DNA of 64,000 nucleotides from Clavelina lepadiformis. Lineage: Eukaryota > Chordata > Ascidiacea > Aplousobranchia > Clavelinidae. Each line of letters begins with the position of its first letter. The first letter of the stretch is position 1. The notes below the pieces were generated by a model. The model saw nothing but the letters and a program-made list of their open reading frames with translations, was not told where the DNA came from and did not search any database. The position numbers were made by a program, and so were the translations under genes. The stretch is taken from NCBI RefSeq assembly GCF_947623445.1, contig NC_135245.1, positions 3,727,501-3,791,500 of the forward strand, in the 5' to 3' direction. Positions 13,428 to 24,686 of this stretch are shown here, piece by piece.

Positions 13428-14216
13428 CTATTCAAATGTAAGTTTTTCAGATGGCAGATGTCCAGAATCTCCCAAACATTTAATTGAAACCCGCCCACTT
13501 GGCCGTATAGATAGGTGTGTGATGCTTGCATGCCGCAAGCTCATTCTAAGCCATGCCTCCGGTGGCAACTGCAAAGCACGACATACAAAATAACGTATTA
13601 CATTGCCATGACACACAATCAGCTCATAAGACTCTTGCTCCTGGTCTGGGTCAGCCCGATGAATGTAGCGGCGAAAAGCATGTTCAATTCTTGAACCATC
13701 TAGGAAAAAAGTTTTTGGACTTGGGCTCCAATGCTCAACAGATGGTTCAGGTTCAATAGGAGCACCTTCTCGAAGAAGATCCGAGCTTTCTACTGGAATA
13801 GTGTTGTTGTCCAATTGTTTATATATTAAGTCACAAGTTTCATGAGCTCGAGTCATGGTTGACTCAACTATCAGATTTAGTTTCTTATCTAGTCCCAAAT
13901 CTTTCAATCGCATACCAGTGTGCACTGCTTGTTCTCTCCCTAGTTCTGTAAGACGTTTTTCTTCCTGAGATTTTCCATCCATATGGTATTGTCCATGTCT
14001 AACCAAGATAATATTTCTTGTACACTTAGATTTTTCACTGGCTCTTTTATCCCAATCATCATTCCAAACAGAAGAAGTTGCAGGGAATACAGTTGCTGCC
14101 AGAGCAGTGCTGCGAGACTGAGGTCCTACATCTGCTAAATTTCCTTTCAGCAACACCAAAGCACCACCGGTACTCGCAAAAACAACACCAGTTTTTAAAA
14201 GACTGGAATACCTCAT
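13428..14216 (-). CDS. PGAM5: PGAM5-like mitochondrial serine/threonine phosphatase
   Basis: This is an uninterrupted 262-aa frame. The N-terminus (residues ~8-25) is a hydrophobic segment that would anchor the protein in the mitochondrial membrane. The motif WNDDWDKR follows, corresponding to the WDxNWD multimerisation motif of PGAM5. The histidine phosphatase signature is ILVRHGQYH, with the catalytic His in RHG. Further family blocks are RLTELGREQA, STMTRAHET and the second catalytic His in IVCHGNVIRYFVCRALQLP. PGAM5 abandoned sugar-phosphate mutase activity for protein phosphatase activity in mitophagy and stress signalling; this role is inferred from the family. The gene is intronless here. 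An acceptor-like sequence (TTTATTTTAG) ends 4 nt before the ATG. Confidence 0.95.
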   Translation of the reverse strand: MRYSSLLKTGVVFASTGGALVLLKGNLADVGPQSRSTALAATVFPATSSVWNDDWDKRASEKSKCTRNIILVRHGQYHMDGKSQEEKRLTELGREQAVHTGMRLKDLGLDKKLNLIVESTMTRAHETCDLIYKQLDNNTIPVESSDLLREGAPIEPEPSVEHWSPSPKTFFLDGSRIEHAFRRYIHRADPDQEQESYELIVCHGNVIRYFVCRALQLPPEAWLRMSLRHASITHLSIRPSGRVSIKCLGDSGHLPSEKLTFE

Positions 14217-17183
14217 TTTTCTAAAATAAATAAAATTTAAAAATCAATTGAAATAAAATGCACTATCACAATGAAACCAGTTGCACTGACCAGATACTTC
14301 ATACAAGCAAGTAAATATTTTAGTAGGAAGTGTTTTAGTGGTCGTTAAATTTCATTCAAAATTTCCTTTTAGGTTGGAAAATCATGCTTTACTGAGGTAA
14401 GTGGCTGATGCAATAGAAATTGAAAACTATTGTACATAGAGACGTGAAATTTGGCATACAGTTAGAAAAAGAATCATGCTTACTATGCCAGCAAAAACTT
14501 CATGAAATTGCACCAAAAATTAATATTAAAATAGCAATTTTTTGGAAATATTCTGACCCCGGTTACTTTCATAATTTATACATTGGCTACCAGACCTTAT
14601 TGCATATTTTTATTTTGAAGTGACTATGTTACCAGCATCTGTTCACTAAAGTTGCAGAATTACAATACAGTGACTGGTAGATTTTTACTTATAAGTTTAT
14701 CACTCTCATTTCAGAAAGCGAGAAGAAGGCATTGCGATAGTGTGGTGGTTAACATTGAGGCTTGCATGCAAGAGGTGTTGGATTTGATTCTTGGCGTTGG
14801 TTTATTTCTTTTTATTTTGTTCAAATTTATTTTCAGTTTAATTTAGGCTTAGTCATGAGAGGTAGAACTTTGGGTCGGAGGTGATTAGTTTTAAATTAAT
14901 TTAGACTTTGGAAAAAATTGTGATTTTTAGTTGAAAAATAGCGTTTATTTCAATTTGAAGGCTATAGCTTAGCAATTTAATCAAAAGAAGGCTGAGAAGT
15001 GAGAGTTTGAATGAGAGGGGTTGGCCTTAGGTTAATTTACACTTTGGACAAAGTAGTACGTGGTTCTCAATTGAAATTAACATACATTTTAATTCATTGA
15101 TTTAACAACTTAACTTAACTGCAACTTCCTAACTATAACTAACTTAACTCGCAACTTAACTGCCATTAACCGTATTTTCCTACTTCATTAACGGCGCCGG
15201 TAAAATAAGTGCCTACTTCACCGGCCGCCATTTACCGAAGTAAAGAAGTATCAATTGTGCAACTGACAAGTCGTTTATCGACGTAGCCTTTTTCAAATTC
15301 GGTAACCGGCTGTAAATGAAATATACGCTGCCTTTTAATTTGTGAAATCAATTTTGGAGTCATCTTTGTATTTCAATTAACTTTTCGCTCATCACGTGGA
15401 GCCAAAAAGTAAACCACACACAAAACAGTTACAAATTCAGCTAGCCTAGCCTACACAAAGCCAACATTAATTTTTTTAAGCCAAGTCGCCATTCATGCTT
15501 TTCACTGACAGTTTGAGAAACAGAATCAGCAATTTCAGCATGGCGTTTCCCTTCGCCAACATAAATAGACATCTTACTGAAAGTTAGCTATTGCAAGGAA
15601 TAGAAAGGAACGTTGTTTCTTTTTTATTATTTTTGATTACTGTAGTAAACAAATGACCTACAACATAGGATAAGCACATCTATGTATAACATGAACGTGT
15701 CCTAACGCGTGGAATTTTTTCGTAAAACCAGTTTGTTAGTGACGACCAATCATAACACATATTTAATGTGAAATGTTATTCATATTTGATAATTTGAAAC
15801 ATTTTTGAAACACAACTAATGTTCGGTAATTTCTTTTTTCCCCACAGCCCAACCGCCATACTTATAAACCTCATTGTACAGTTTGCAATGCATTGATAAT
15901 GGTCCTAGTGTCGACCAAAATATCTGATTAATAAAATATTTTCTCCTTTCTTGAATCTAGTGTTCGTTTTACATATAACTTGAAATGATTGTTGATATAT
16001 GTAAGACTATAGGCTATTTAAGATCCTAATTTTTTATGAGAATTAGGTCTTAAACCTGAAAAGGATAAACAGCGAAAGAAACGCTTCTTACTTAGTTTTG
16101 AGAGCGAAAGGCTGCGACCCCAAGACAAGGTTATGGTTTCTTTTCCACTACTTTACGCACTAAACGTTCAATTTTAGCATGATGTGAGCGGTGCATTTCT
16201 TTAAGCGTTTAGGCACAATGGTCGCACATTTTATTTTTATTGTACCATGTTTTCTAAATACATAGTTGGTCCTATTATACCGAGATTGAGTCAGAAGCTG
16301 ATAACCCAATGACTGTGTTATAATCCGTATTCTTTAGATTTGACTCCAGACTCCAAAGGTTGTTGTTTACATGCTCGCTTATATACTAAATAAAATATAA
16401 TCTTATTTGTGCTTTATTAAAGACTAGTGCCTTGAAAACTTACTACGTAGTTTACAATCGTTGAATGAATTGAAATGCGAAGTGCAGCGTTTTTAGAACA
16501 CAGACTATATGTTTTCTTTTTCTTTATTATTTTCGAGAAGAAGTGTCAAAACAACAACAACACAAATAGTAAAGTAGTACAAAGGAAAGTACGTACAAAA
16601 TGGAAATAGTGATTACCAAGGACTTTATCAAAATTAGAGGCAAGACTATTTCTTGAGATTGATTGCTTTGTTCATATCCAATTTCAGTGTTGAGTGAAGT
16701 GAAAGGTAAGCTGACACCAACTTTATTGTAAGCAAGTTTTGTTGTAAAAAAACCTAATGAAAAAAGCTTCAGATCTTTTGTATTATTGGAGACAGAATGT
16801 AGTTGACGCTGACGCGTTTAACATTAAAACGTGAATTATCACAGAAGCAACCTGCCTGAGCCAAGTATATTAAAAAGAAATTAAAGGGACTTTAACACAA
16901 AACAGAGGCAATATTGAAGAAGATTTTAGTTGTGATAACTTATTTTATAAGGTTTAACCAAGGTTTACTGAAACAAAATACAACTTTGCAAGATGAGTCC
17001 CATCGCTAGCACTTGATTAACAGTGTCATGTAGGCCTATAAGCGACTGAACATTGCAACTAGCCTAAGTAGGCTACACTAAACCATGCAACCATAACCAT
17101 AGACAGCTTCTGTATTCTTTGTTTTTGTTAAAGCACAGCATAGCATAGCAGTAGTTTCGACTTTGGAATATACTGTATGCAGC
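14217..17183. other. Intergenic region between PGAM5-like gene and fucosyltransferase
   Basis: About 3 kb without a supported gene. It contains a possible tRNA-derived SINE head at about 14731-14805 and AT-rich simple stretches, including TTAACTTAACT-type repeats near 15105-15170. The two neighbouring genes are divergently transcribed, so promoters for both must lie here. I could not pin down core promoter elements. Confidence 0.5.
14731..14805 (+). repeat. Possible tRNA-derived SINE head
   Basis: The stretch contains a plausible Pol III A box (TAGTGTGGTGG) and, about 40 nt later, a B-box-like GGATTTGATTC. A T-rich tail follows. It does not fold as an intact tRNA by eye. A decayed tRNA-derived short interspersed element is the best reading. 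No target-site duplication could be assigned. Confidence 0.4.
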
Positions 17184-19005
17184 ATGAAGCACTCACGAGA
17201 ATGGTTGCTGTTTATGGCGGGTTTAATAACTAGTTTTGGATGTATATTATTATGGACTGGTTTTGCTATGATACCTGTTCCTCATCAGATTGGACCGAAC
17301 ATGCAAGGTTTTGAAAAAGCCATGCAAAACCGTGAGAAAGTTACGCAAAGCAAGATTAATATCAAACTTACAAATGAAGTGCTAAGCAAGACCAGACTAG
17401 CTGTAGAACGGGATGCTGACCTCATAAAAACTAAACACCGAACATATAATTCTAGGACGAACTCTTCAAGTAAAGGAAATAGGTCGTCCCACAAGAAAGC
17501 GAACAGCTACCAAAATGCATCTAAATTCTACAACAACGTAAAGAAAAACACCGGCACTAAAAACGCAACCAACGGAGTACTGTCAGCAAAACATTCATCA
17601 AGGATGGTCTTCAACGCCTCAAAGAAACTTATTTGCTCGATTCTCGTTTGGGTGGACAACGAGAAAAGGATGGACGAAGAATGGCCAGCGGAAGGCCTTG
17701 AGTTGCCTGGAAAATGCCAAATCACTTACCGACATAAAGCTCTACACACTGCTGACATTGTTGTTATCCATCAAAGAAATTTAAATGGAACACTGCCGTG
17801 GAAACACACCAGGTGTAGGCTCAATAAATATAATGATAACAAGTATTTTTATAAAATTTACAAAACAAGTTTTTTGCAAAGCAATTTCAGCAAGTAGTAG
17901 TTAGTAGTCAAGTAGTTCAACTTAGTCGTAACAGTTACCTTCCGTTTATGTATATTTGATTTCAAAACGTTCAGGTACGACCACCAGATATTTGTTTGGT
18001 GGTCAGATCAAAATCCTTGGTATATAAAGTACATTTCCAATCAAAGCTTAACGGAATACAACAACTTCTTTAACTGGACAATGACGTATAGACGAGACTC
18101 AGATGTGTACTTTCCTTTGTGGAGAAAAAGTTCTTTGTACAGTAACTTAGCCGGTGGTAGAGACAATGTCCGGAACGTTATAGACAAAAAGACCAAGTCA
18201 GCGGTGAGTCTGAAAATTCAAGTTGAATTTTATTTGAAATCTCTTTCAGGATAGAAATGTTTATCCGAATATTACACAAATTATAGGATACTTACAGTAG
18301 TACCAATGTAAAAAAAACCTCAAATCCCAATATACAACCTAGATAAAAGCAACCGTACAAGCATATTGAAAAATTTAGGTGTGGATCTTGAACAATTGCA
18401 AACAATCAATTGCAAACAAGCAACGTATGCGACTTGCTGTCCAGCTGGTACAAGGAAAACTGAAGGTGGATTTTATTGGAAATTGCTTTTTCTACAAAAA
18501 CAAGAGGCTAGAAAGAGGAGAAATATTTAAGTATCGCTTTTATCTTAGCTTCGACGACAGCTTCAATTGTGCTGATTATATAAACCACGAGTTTTGGCTG
18601 TCGTTAAGATCCGGTATTGTTCCGGTTGTGTTTGGACCAAGTCTGGAAGACGTTGTGAATGTGGCGCCGTACAATTCGTTTATTCACGTATCACAGTTTG
18701 CGTCACCTGTGCAGCTTGCAAGGTATCTGCTTCATCTCGAGAATAATGTGACTGCATACCGGCAATACTTTCGTTGGCGAGAACTTCACAGCTTGGACAT
18801 TGATGACGAAATGATTAAACTGAAATATCCAAAAGTGAGACTTGTGCCTCACGACACCGCTTCAGGCTGGTCTAGGCTCTGCGAGAAGTTCAGGGTTACC
18901 GAAGCGAAACAACGAAGTTTTGTGGTCAAGTCTTTGGCAGAATTTGTTTTTGAAAGCGAAAATGCGGACTGCATGAAAACAAAAAACAAGAAACCTAATG
19001 TGTAA
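17184..19005 (+). CDS. FUT: Divergent GT10 alpha-1,3-fucosyltransferase
   Basis: Three exons (17184-17812, 17975-18203, 18379-19005) join in frame to 494 aa. The N-terminus is a type II Golgi signal anchor (residues ~8-29) followed by a Lys/Asn/Ser-rich stem with many N-glycosylation sequons. The catalytic half carries the GT10 hallmark FNWTMTYRRDSDVYFP and the VWILNNCKQ block. It then has the C-terminal donor region YRFYLSFDDSFNCADYINHE with VPVVFGPS and SFIHVSQF. The family transfers fucose from GDP-fucose to GlcNAc in Golgi glycans. Typical members read FENS and YITEKLW where this protein has FDDS and YINHEFW. The Glu of FENS and the Lys of TEK, both implicated in catalysis or GDP-fucose binding, are therefore replaced. 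The start is the first ATG before the anchor segment. Family membership is clear; activity and linkage are uncertain. Confidence 0.9.
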
Positions 19006-21309
19006 TTGTGGAAATAGAAGTTTATCACATTACCATACCACAATTTGGACGAAGTACAACACCAGTACCAACATAGAAAATGACCAATGTTGCATGATTG
19101 TGACCACTTTTGCAAGAATTGGTTTCCTGGTTGGTGATGTTGTGCAGAAATTTTAGTTTTCGGTCTGCGAAAATATTTTTAATCTCGAAAAAAAGTTCTC
19201 GTATACGTGTCGTGTGTGTCTTTACGTGCCTTCTCTAAACACATCTATTTATCTTTAAGTTATTGGTTAGTGAGATATTTTATCTAATTACTTCAGGGGA
19301 CTTAGGCTACTATAGCCTATACTTAACCGTGAACTTCACAAAAACACCCTACGCAATTTGCTCTCTTTTAATGTTGCGATTCGAACACACCTTGTCCTTT
19401 GCAGTAAACTAAATTGTTCAGCATAAGCAATCAGAATTCGTTCCGTTTGAATACCCCATAACAGCTGAGGTTTTTACTTATTCGTAAAGTAATTGACACG
19501 ATTTAGTTTACTGCCAGCAAAACTTGGATTTGATTGATAATTTAATTAACTATCTATCAATTAGTCTATTACACGTTACCAAATAAGTTTTGTTGCCTAA
19601 TTTTTGCCTTAAACGTATAGGTAAGTTTTCAGCGCTCGGGGACAGAGGTTAGATTCTTTTTGCGCTCTCACTTGTCAAGACCAATGAGAAAAACAAACAC
19701 CGAAGACGCGGACTAAAGAGCAAGGCTCAATGCACTGGTTAATAGTGTGAGCAGCATTATGCAACCTGAAGGTCTTTATTGATCAACTACAACAGATGTC
19801 AACCAATCGAATAAAACCAAATCATAATTACGTCAGAATCAACAGAAATCTTAAATTTAACTTTTACATTGTCGGCACCTGAAAATTGCTACCATATTAG
19901 AGAATCAAACTTCATTGCCACCAACACGTAGCCTATGCTATTTTGTAAGTATTGTGAAAAGTTCCGATCCCTTTTTATTCCCTCATAAGGCGGCGCCCGG
20001 GGACAGATGTTTCCACTTGCCCCACCTCCTGGCTTATTAATTTTTATTGGCCTACCTGTCTGCTGGAACTGTTCAGTTGACTGATGGATGGAAAGTTGGA
20101 AACTTTTCAACCCAGACATCAATTGAACAATTTCTGCCCGGTGTGGAGATATTCACAAGATCGCTGCTGGCAGGTTATGTTGACGAATGACTTCCTTTAG
20201 ATCAGGAGGTCGACTGGTCGAGTGTAAATTTTGTAGCAAGAGCCGAAAGAAGAAAGATTACACTGTACTGCCTATACCAAGGGTGCCCGACCTTTACTAA
20301 CCCTATGTCTATTTTACAAGTAGCTAACCTCCAGCGGTCTACCAATCCAGTGTGAACATCGCAAATTCAAACACGTCATTTCCGGTGTTTCATACTGGTT
20401 AATTTCAAACATTTTCAAGTCTCCCGACATAACTTTGCACTTAATGTAAAATGCATTGTGGTGTCGAAAGGAAATTTATATTTCAAACTTGACTCGGACG
20501 CAAATCCAAACGAACGAAAATGCGCTCAAAATGTTAAAAGAAAAGGTTAAATTTCTTTATGAAACAATGACAGGTTTAGCGTAGCCTATTTAAAATATGC
20601 AATCACCGCGTTAGTGGTTTAGCGGGAAAATAGATTTTATTATTAAAACGACATGGTCGGAGAAGCGATAAAATTGAAATACTCCCCATTACCATGTTGG
20701 CGCTCTTGCATTGAATTTCTTTCCGAAAATGAAATCTCTCCATTGATGCAGGTAGACATCACATCACAAACTTAACTTCTCTCAAGTACTGTACATACAT
20801 ACAGAAAATCTTCTATAAACAGAGTTAAGGTGATTTGTTTTTCGTAAAGTGTAAGTTATTCGATCGTTAGCATTTTTGGTAATCAAGCTTTATACGAATA
20901 AATTAATCAGGATTCGTCATTGGAAGTCGGTTGAATACCAAAGACATAGTAATCGGTTGATTATTCAATTTTAATGTTAAGTACAGTAGTTTTGTGTTTG
21001 ACACAGTAACTAATAAAAAGTTGTGTTGGTCACACCGTCAAATAGTAACAATAGTAACGTACTGTAACACTAGTCCACAACGGCTATGAAAAGCTGAATA
21101 AAACAAATTATTTAAGTCTTGTTTAAGTCTCGATTTTTTTGTAGGCGTATAGTTGTCCCAAGTCACAAAATAAACTGTTACACATAAACAACTTTATTTT
21201 TTCTAATGGCCTCGCGGTCGACTTGAAATTTGCCCGCGGACCACTGGTAGACCGCGAACGACTGGTTGGGCACTCCTAGTCTATACTGTACATGTGTCTG
21301 TGGTTTTGT
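19006..21309. other. Intergenic region between FUT and the segmental duplication
   Basis: No gene is supported here. The right half is occupied by a ~1-kb hAT-type element (20278-21278). The left half (19006-20277) is AT-rich. It includes a short GC-rich patch near 19990-20035 that may be a transposon fragment but could not be classified. Confidence 0.5.
20278..21278. mobile_element. Non-autonomous hAT-type element, ~1 kb
   Basis: The left end reads CAAGGGTGCCCGACC and the right end GGTTGGGCACTCCTA, which are imperfect inverted repeats of the hAT CAGGGGTGCCCAACC class. The flanks GCCTATAC (20270-20277) and GTCTATAC (21279-21286) match at 7 of 8 positions and are read as an aged 8-bp target-site duplication. 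Sub-terminal inverted similarity is also visible (GCGGTCTACCA at the left, TGGTAGACCGC at the right). No transposase ORF is seen. Confidence 0.8.
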
Positions 21310-21829
21310 GTTAAAAATAATACCATATAAGGTTATCCCCCAACATGGAGATTACGGTTTCATCTCATCTGCAAGTGATACCAATTGTGAAGACTAAGAT
21401 GGATACCATTAAAATCTTAAAGAAAGTAGACTGCCACTAACCTATAATTGATAAAATCCGGAGGCCTAGACTTTTACGGAAGTACGTCTAGATATGCCGG
21501 TACACGCATACGCGCTTTTATTGTGAACCAATAAAGAAATTCGTAGAGCGCGCTGCACGCCCAAAGGCCCAAGTTTTGCGGCATTGACAGTTGACGGATC
21601 AATCAACAAGGCAGCAAGGGGGCATTGAAATGCGCTTTTCACGACGTTCAGCAACGAACTTTAAGGGAAAATACTAATGTACAGAAGTAACAAAACTAAT
21701 CGTCCATTATGCTAGATTAGACTATCAACTGATAGCCTATATACGCCATTTTTCAACATGAGGTGTCATAGTCTAAAAGTTTTCCCAATCCTAAATTAGT
21801 CTAAAACTGATCCCCACGGACCCAAAGTC

Positions 21830-21978
21830 TCTTCCTGTAACTTTATTTTTTACTTTTTTTACAAAATTGCTTTTCACAACAACATTTTGCAATAGTCCAT
21901 GACAATGTTTAATTTTTTGATGAATTTCCATTTGCCCTTTTCCATTACTGTGACACTGCATAGGCATGGCTCATTGTT
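21830..21978. repeat. Dispersed T-rich repeat, copy 2
   Basis: This copy resembles 10362-10470 (CCTGTAACTTTATTTTTTAC, TTGCTTTTCACAACAACATT, then TGTGACACTGC). It lies in the 5' flank of duplication unit A and is repeated in unit B at 32122-32275. The family's nature is unknown. Confidence 0.55.
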
Positions 21979-22404
21979 ATTGAATATTTAACCTGGTGCA
22001 ACAAGGTAGTTTAAAAATTATAGCAAGCACACTGTAGTTTACTTTATTTACTAAAAGTAATTGTTCAAAATGTGATCTGACACGTGTGGTAAGCTGAATA
22101 GTCTTGGTATGTTGGTTAGTTAACGCATAAATTTTAAGTTGCATTTTGAAAGGTTGACTAGTATTGGCATCCAGGTTGAATTCTTGTTGTGTTGTTTAAC
22201 ATGAAACAGATGAGAAATATGCAGAATTTTTGAGATCCAAATTTTTCAGTAATGCCACAACTATGCGAAACAGAAAATTAATCAGCCGTGTTTTACTTGG
22301 ACAAAGTCTCAGAGCTAGTAGTAAAATAATCCAAAAATTGCATTTGATATATGGCTGGCATGTTTAGGGATTTAAAATAACAGTATATGTTGTTTTCCAT
22401 TTAC

Positions 22405-22575
22405 AGATAACATGACACCAAATAACCCATATTCATTTACTAAAAACTCTCTCTGATTTTGTGGGCCCTGTAAGATGATCGAATCAGCCAACAGATGTTC
22501 ACTAATTTTGTCATCAAAGTGGATGAAAAAAAAAATTGAAGTACATAAAATTCTGCTTGGAATCTATATTCCATT
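22405..22575 (+). pseudogene. Decayed BTB-exon relic upstream of KLHL copy A
   Basis: The stretch aligns with the first ~170 nt of the BTB-kelch coding exon that starts at 22941. Shared landmarks are the ACATGAC start context, a run like TTTACTAAAAACTCTCTCTG, the TTCACTAATTTTGTCATCAA block and GAAGTACATAAAAT. The copy has indels, including a run of A residues, and cannot be read through. It is a truncated remnant of an earlier tandem copy of the same gene, about 400 bp upstream of the intact one. The same relic stands in unit B, so it predates the segmental duplication. Confidence 0.8.
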
Positions 22576-22940
22576 GTTGATATTATTACAGTAACTAGTG
22601 CTTGTTACACTGATTAATTAATTAATAACAATCAGTTTTATGATTGAAGACATTTATATACACAAGCTGTTCAACTAAGAGAAAATTTTATGTGTGACAT
22701 CACTCCACCCGATGGTAGAACATGATTTTTCATCACAACTTAACACGCTTTCAATCAGAAAGTGGTTAATGATGAATAAAATCTCATCTAATTTAATAAT
22801 AAACCGTAATATCTAAAATTTTAAAATATTAAAATATTTGCGTCTGACTGATAAATTCTGAAATGTTGTCATAGCAAAATTAAAGAAAAGTGTTTTGTTG
22901 ATTGACAGTGTCTACCGGTAATTATAAGGTTGAACAGAAC

Positions 22941-24686
22941 ATGACTCCAGAGAATTCAATTTTGCTAAAAAAGAGTTCCCTCATTTTATCTGCACTTTAT
23001 GATGATCAAGTTAACCAACACTTGTTCACTGATTTTGTCATCAAAGTGGAGGAGAAAGAATTTAAAGTACATAAAAATCTCCTTGGATGTCTGTCTAACT
23101 ACTTCAAAACTATGTTTTTGGCTGAAATGAAAGAAAAACAACAGAATGAAGCAACCATTGAAGGAGTCAGCGGAGGAATAATGGAAGTGATTATCAAATT
23201 TATTTACTCTAATGAAGATGTTATTAACATGGAAAATGTTTATGATCTGATGGATGCTGCTGATTATTTTCAAATCAAACTTCTGCAAGATTCTTGTGAT
23301 AAATATTTGGCAGATAATGTCTCCCTCGACAATGTTGTATCTGCTTGGCAATATGCTGTTAAATATGGGACACCAACACTTCTGAATGAAACTGAAGTCT
23401 ACATTGCTGTAAATTTCAATGATCTTGTCAAGAATGATTTGTTGTTACTTGTTGACATAAATGAAATATCACAAATAATCAAGCTCAGCAAAACTGACAT
23501 TGCACCTGAATACATTTGCCAATGTATTATTCGTTGGGTAAGCCATGCTAAACTGGAGCGAGAACAATATGTTAGCCAGCTTATCAAGCATATTAACTTG
23601 AACTTGGTACCAGTAAAAGTCATGAACAAGATTGTGAAGAAGAATGATCTTCTACTTCAGGTGCCCCATTTTATTAAAAGAGTTTTAAGTATTTCAAATA
23701 TTCAACTTTGTCCCGCTTGTACGCCTGATACACCACATCAGTGTGTGGTAATAGAAAATAAAGACAATAAGACCCATATTAGAATATTCAATGCCATGAA
23801 TAAGCTTTTCACTGGCTTACCTGTGGTTTCTGTTCCTGAAATGCATTCAAGTGTGTGTGACAAGGTAAAAGAAGCCACTAAGAAAATTAGTTACAACACA
23901 TATTCAAGAAATGTTTGTGCACAGTTTTGCAAACCTCCCAAATTTGTTGGGGTTGTTTTTGGAGATGAAATAATTAATGCGCTGTATGATAACTTACAAA
24001 AACACAACAATATCCATTGGAAAAACCATAATTCATCTTGGAGTGAAACTGGGGACAGGTGGTGTTCGCATGAATGGAGATCTGATTTTGCTTGTGTTGC
24101 TATGAAGGGTTTTATGTATGTAACTGGCGGATGGACAAATGAGAACAATCCTGGAAGTACCCTGTTATGTGATTGCCAGAGAAAAGTATTATCTACAGCA
24201 AAGCAATGTAACTTGGATTATAGCAGTTGGGAGATGATAGAAAACATGACTTCAGCTAGGTATCATCATGCCCTAGTAGTTTTGGGTGAAAAGCTGTACG
24301 CTATTGGTGGTATAACATCTAGCTGCAATGCAACTGAATCAGTTGAGTGCTTTGAAGACGAAATTTGGAAAAAAGTTACTCCTATGAAAGAATGTCGATC
24401 TTGTTTTGCTGCTGTTGTATTGTATGGCCAGATTTATGCCATTGGTGGAGTCACTAGCAACAGAAAGGCCACTGCATCTGTGGAACGCTTTGATCCATCA
24501 ACAGACACTTGGTGTCGTGTTGCATCTATGACCAAGCCCAGAAGTGGTCATACTGCTTGTGTGTATGATGGGAAAATTTATGTGGTTGATGGTGATGAGG
24601 TGGAAGTCTATGATGCATTTAACTGTGGATGGAAATGTATGGATGATGATGGCAGATCTTCTGATGCGTCATTAGAATCTGAATAA
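22941..24686 (+). CDS. KLHL: BTB-BACK-kelch protein, copy A (KLHL family)
   Basis: One exon encodes 581 aa from the ATG at 22941. A splice acceptor (TTGTTGATTGACAG) ends at 22908, 32 nt upstream, so a 5' UTR intron or trans-splice precedes it. The BTB domain is at residues ~21-125 (FTDFVIKVEEKEFKVHKNLL) and the BACK domain at ~129-235. A poorly conserved linker and degenerate first kelch repeat follow. The clear kelch repeats are ALVVLGEKLYAIGG and AVVLYGQIYAIGG, with a final, shortened TACVYDGKIYVVDG. Only about four repeats are recognisable, fewer than the usual five or six blades. KLHL proteins are Cullin-3 substrate adaptors; BTB binds Cul3 and kelch binds the substrate. The substrate is unknown. 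The gene runs convergently to the hexokinase copy downstream. Confidence 0.92.
   Translation: MTPENSILLKKSSLILSALYDDQVNQHLFTDFVIKVEEKEFKVHKNLLGCLSNYFKTMFLAEMKEKQQNEATIEGVSGGIMEVIIKFIYSNEDVINMENVYDLMDAADYFQIKLLQDSCDKYLADNVSLDNVVSAWQYAVKYGTPTLLNETEVYIAVNFNDLVKNDLLLLVDINEISQIIKLSKTDIAPEYICQCIIRWVSHAKLEREQYVSQLIKHINLNLVPVKVMNKIVKKNDLLLQVPHFIKRVLSISNIQLCPACTPDTPHQCVVIENKDNKTHIRIFNAMNKLFTGLPVVSVPEMHSSVCDKVKEATKKISYNTYSRNVCAQFCKPPKFVGVVFGDEIINALYDNLQKHNNIHWKNHNSSWSETGDRWCSHEWRSDFACVAMKGFMYVTGGWTNENNPGSTLLCDCQRKVLSTAKQCNLDYSSWEMIENMTSARYHHALVVLGEKLYAIGGITSSCNATESVECFEDEIWKKVTPMKECRSCFAAVVLYGQIYAIGGVTSNRKATASVERFDPSTDTWCRVASMTKPRSGHTACVYDGKIYVVDGDEVEVYDAFNCGWKCMDDDGRSSDASLESE

Noticed and set aside
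19985..20040. GC-rich patch with CCCCACCTCCTGG and GGCGCCCGGGG
   Set aside because: Suggests a transposon fragment, but there are no ends, duplication or coding frame to support a call.
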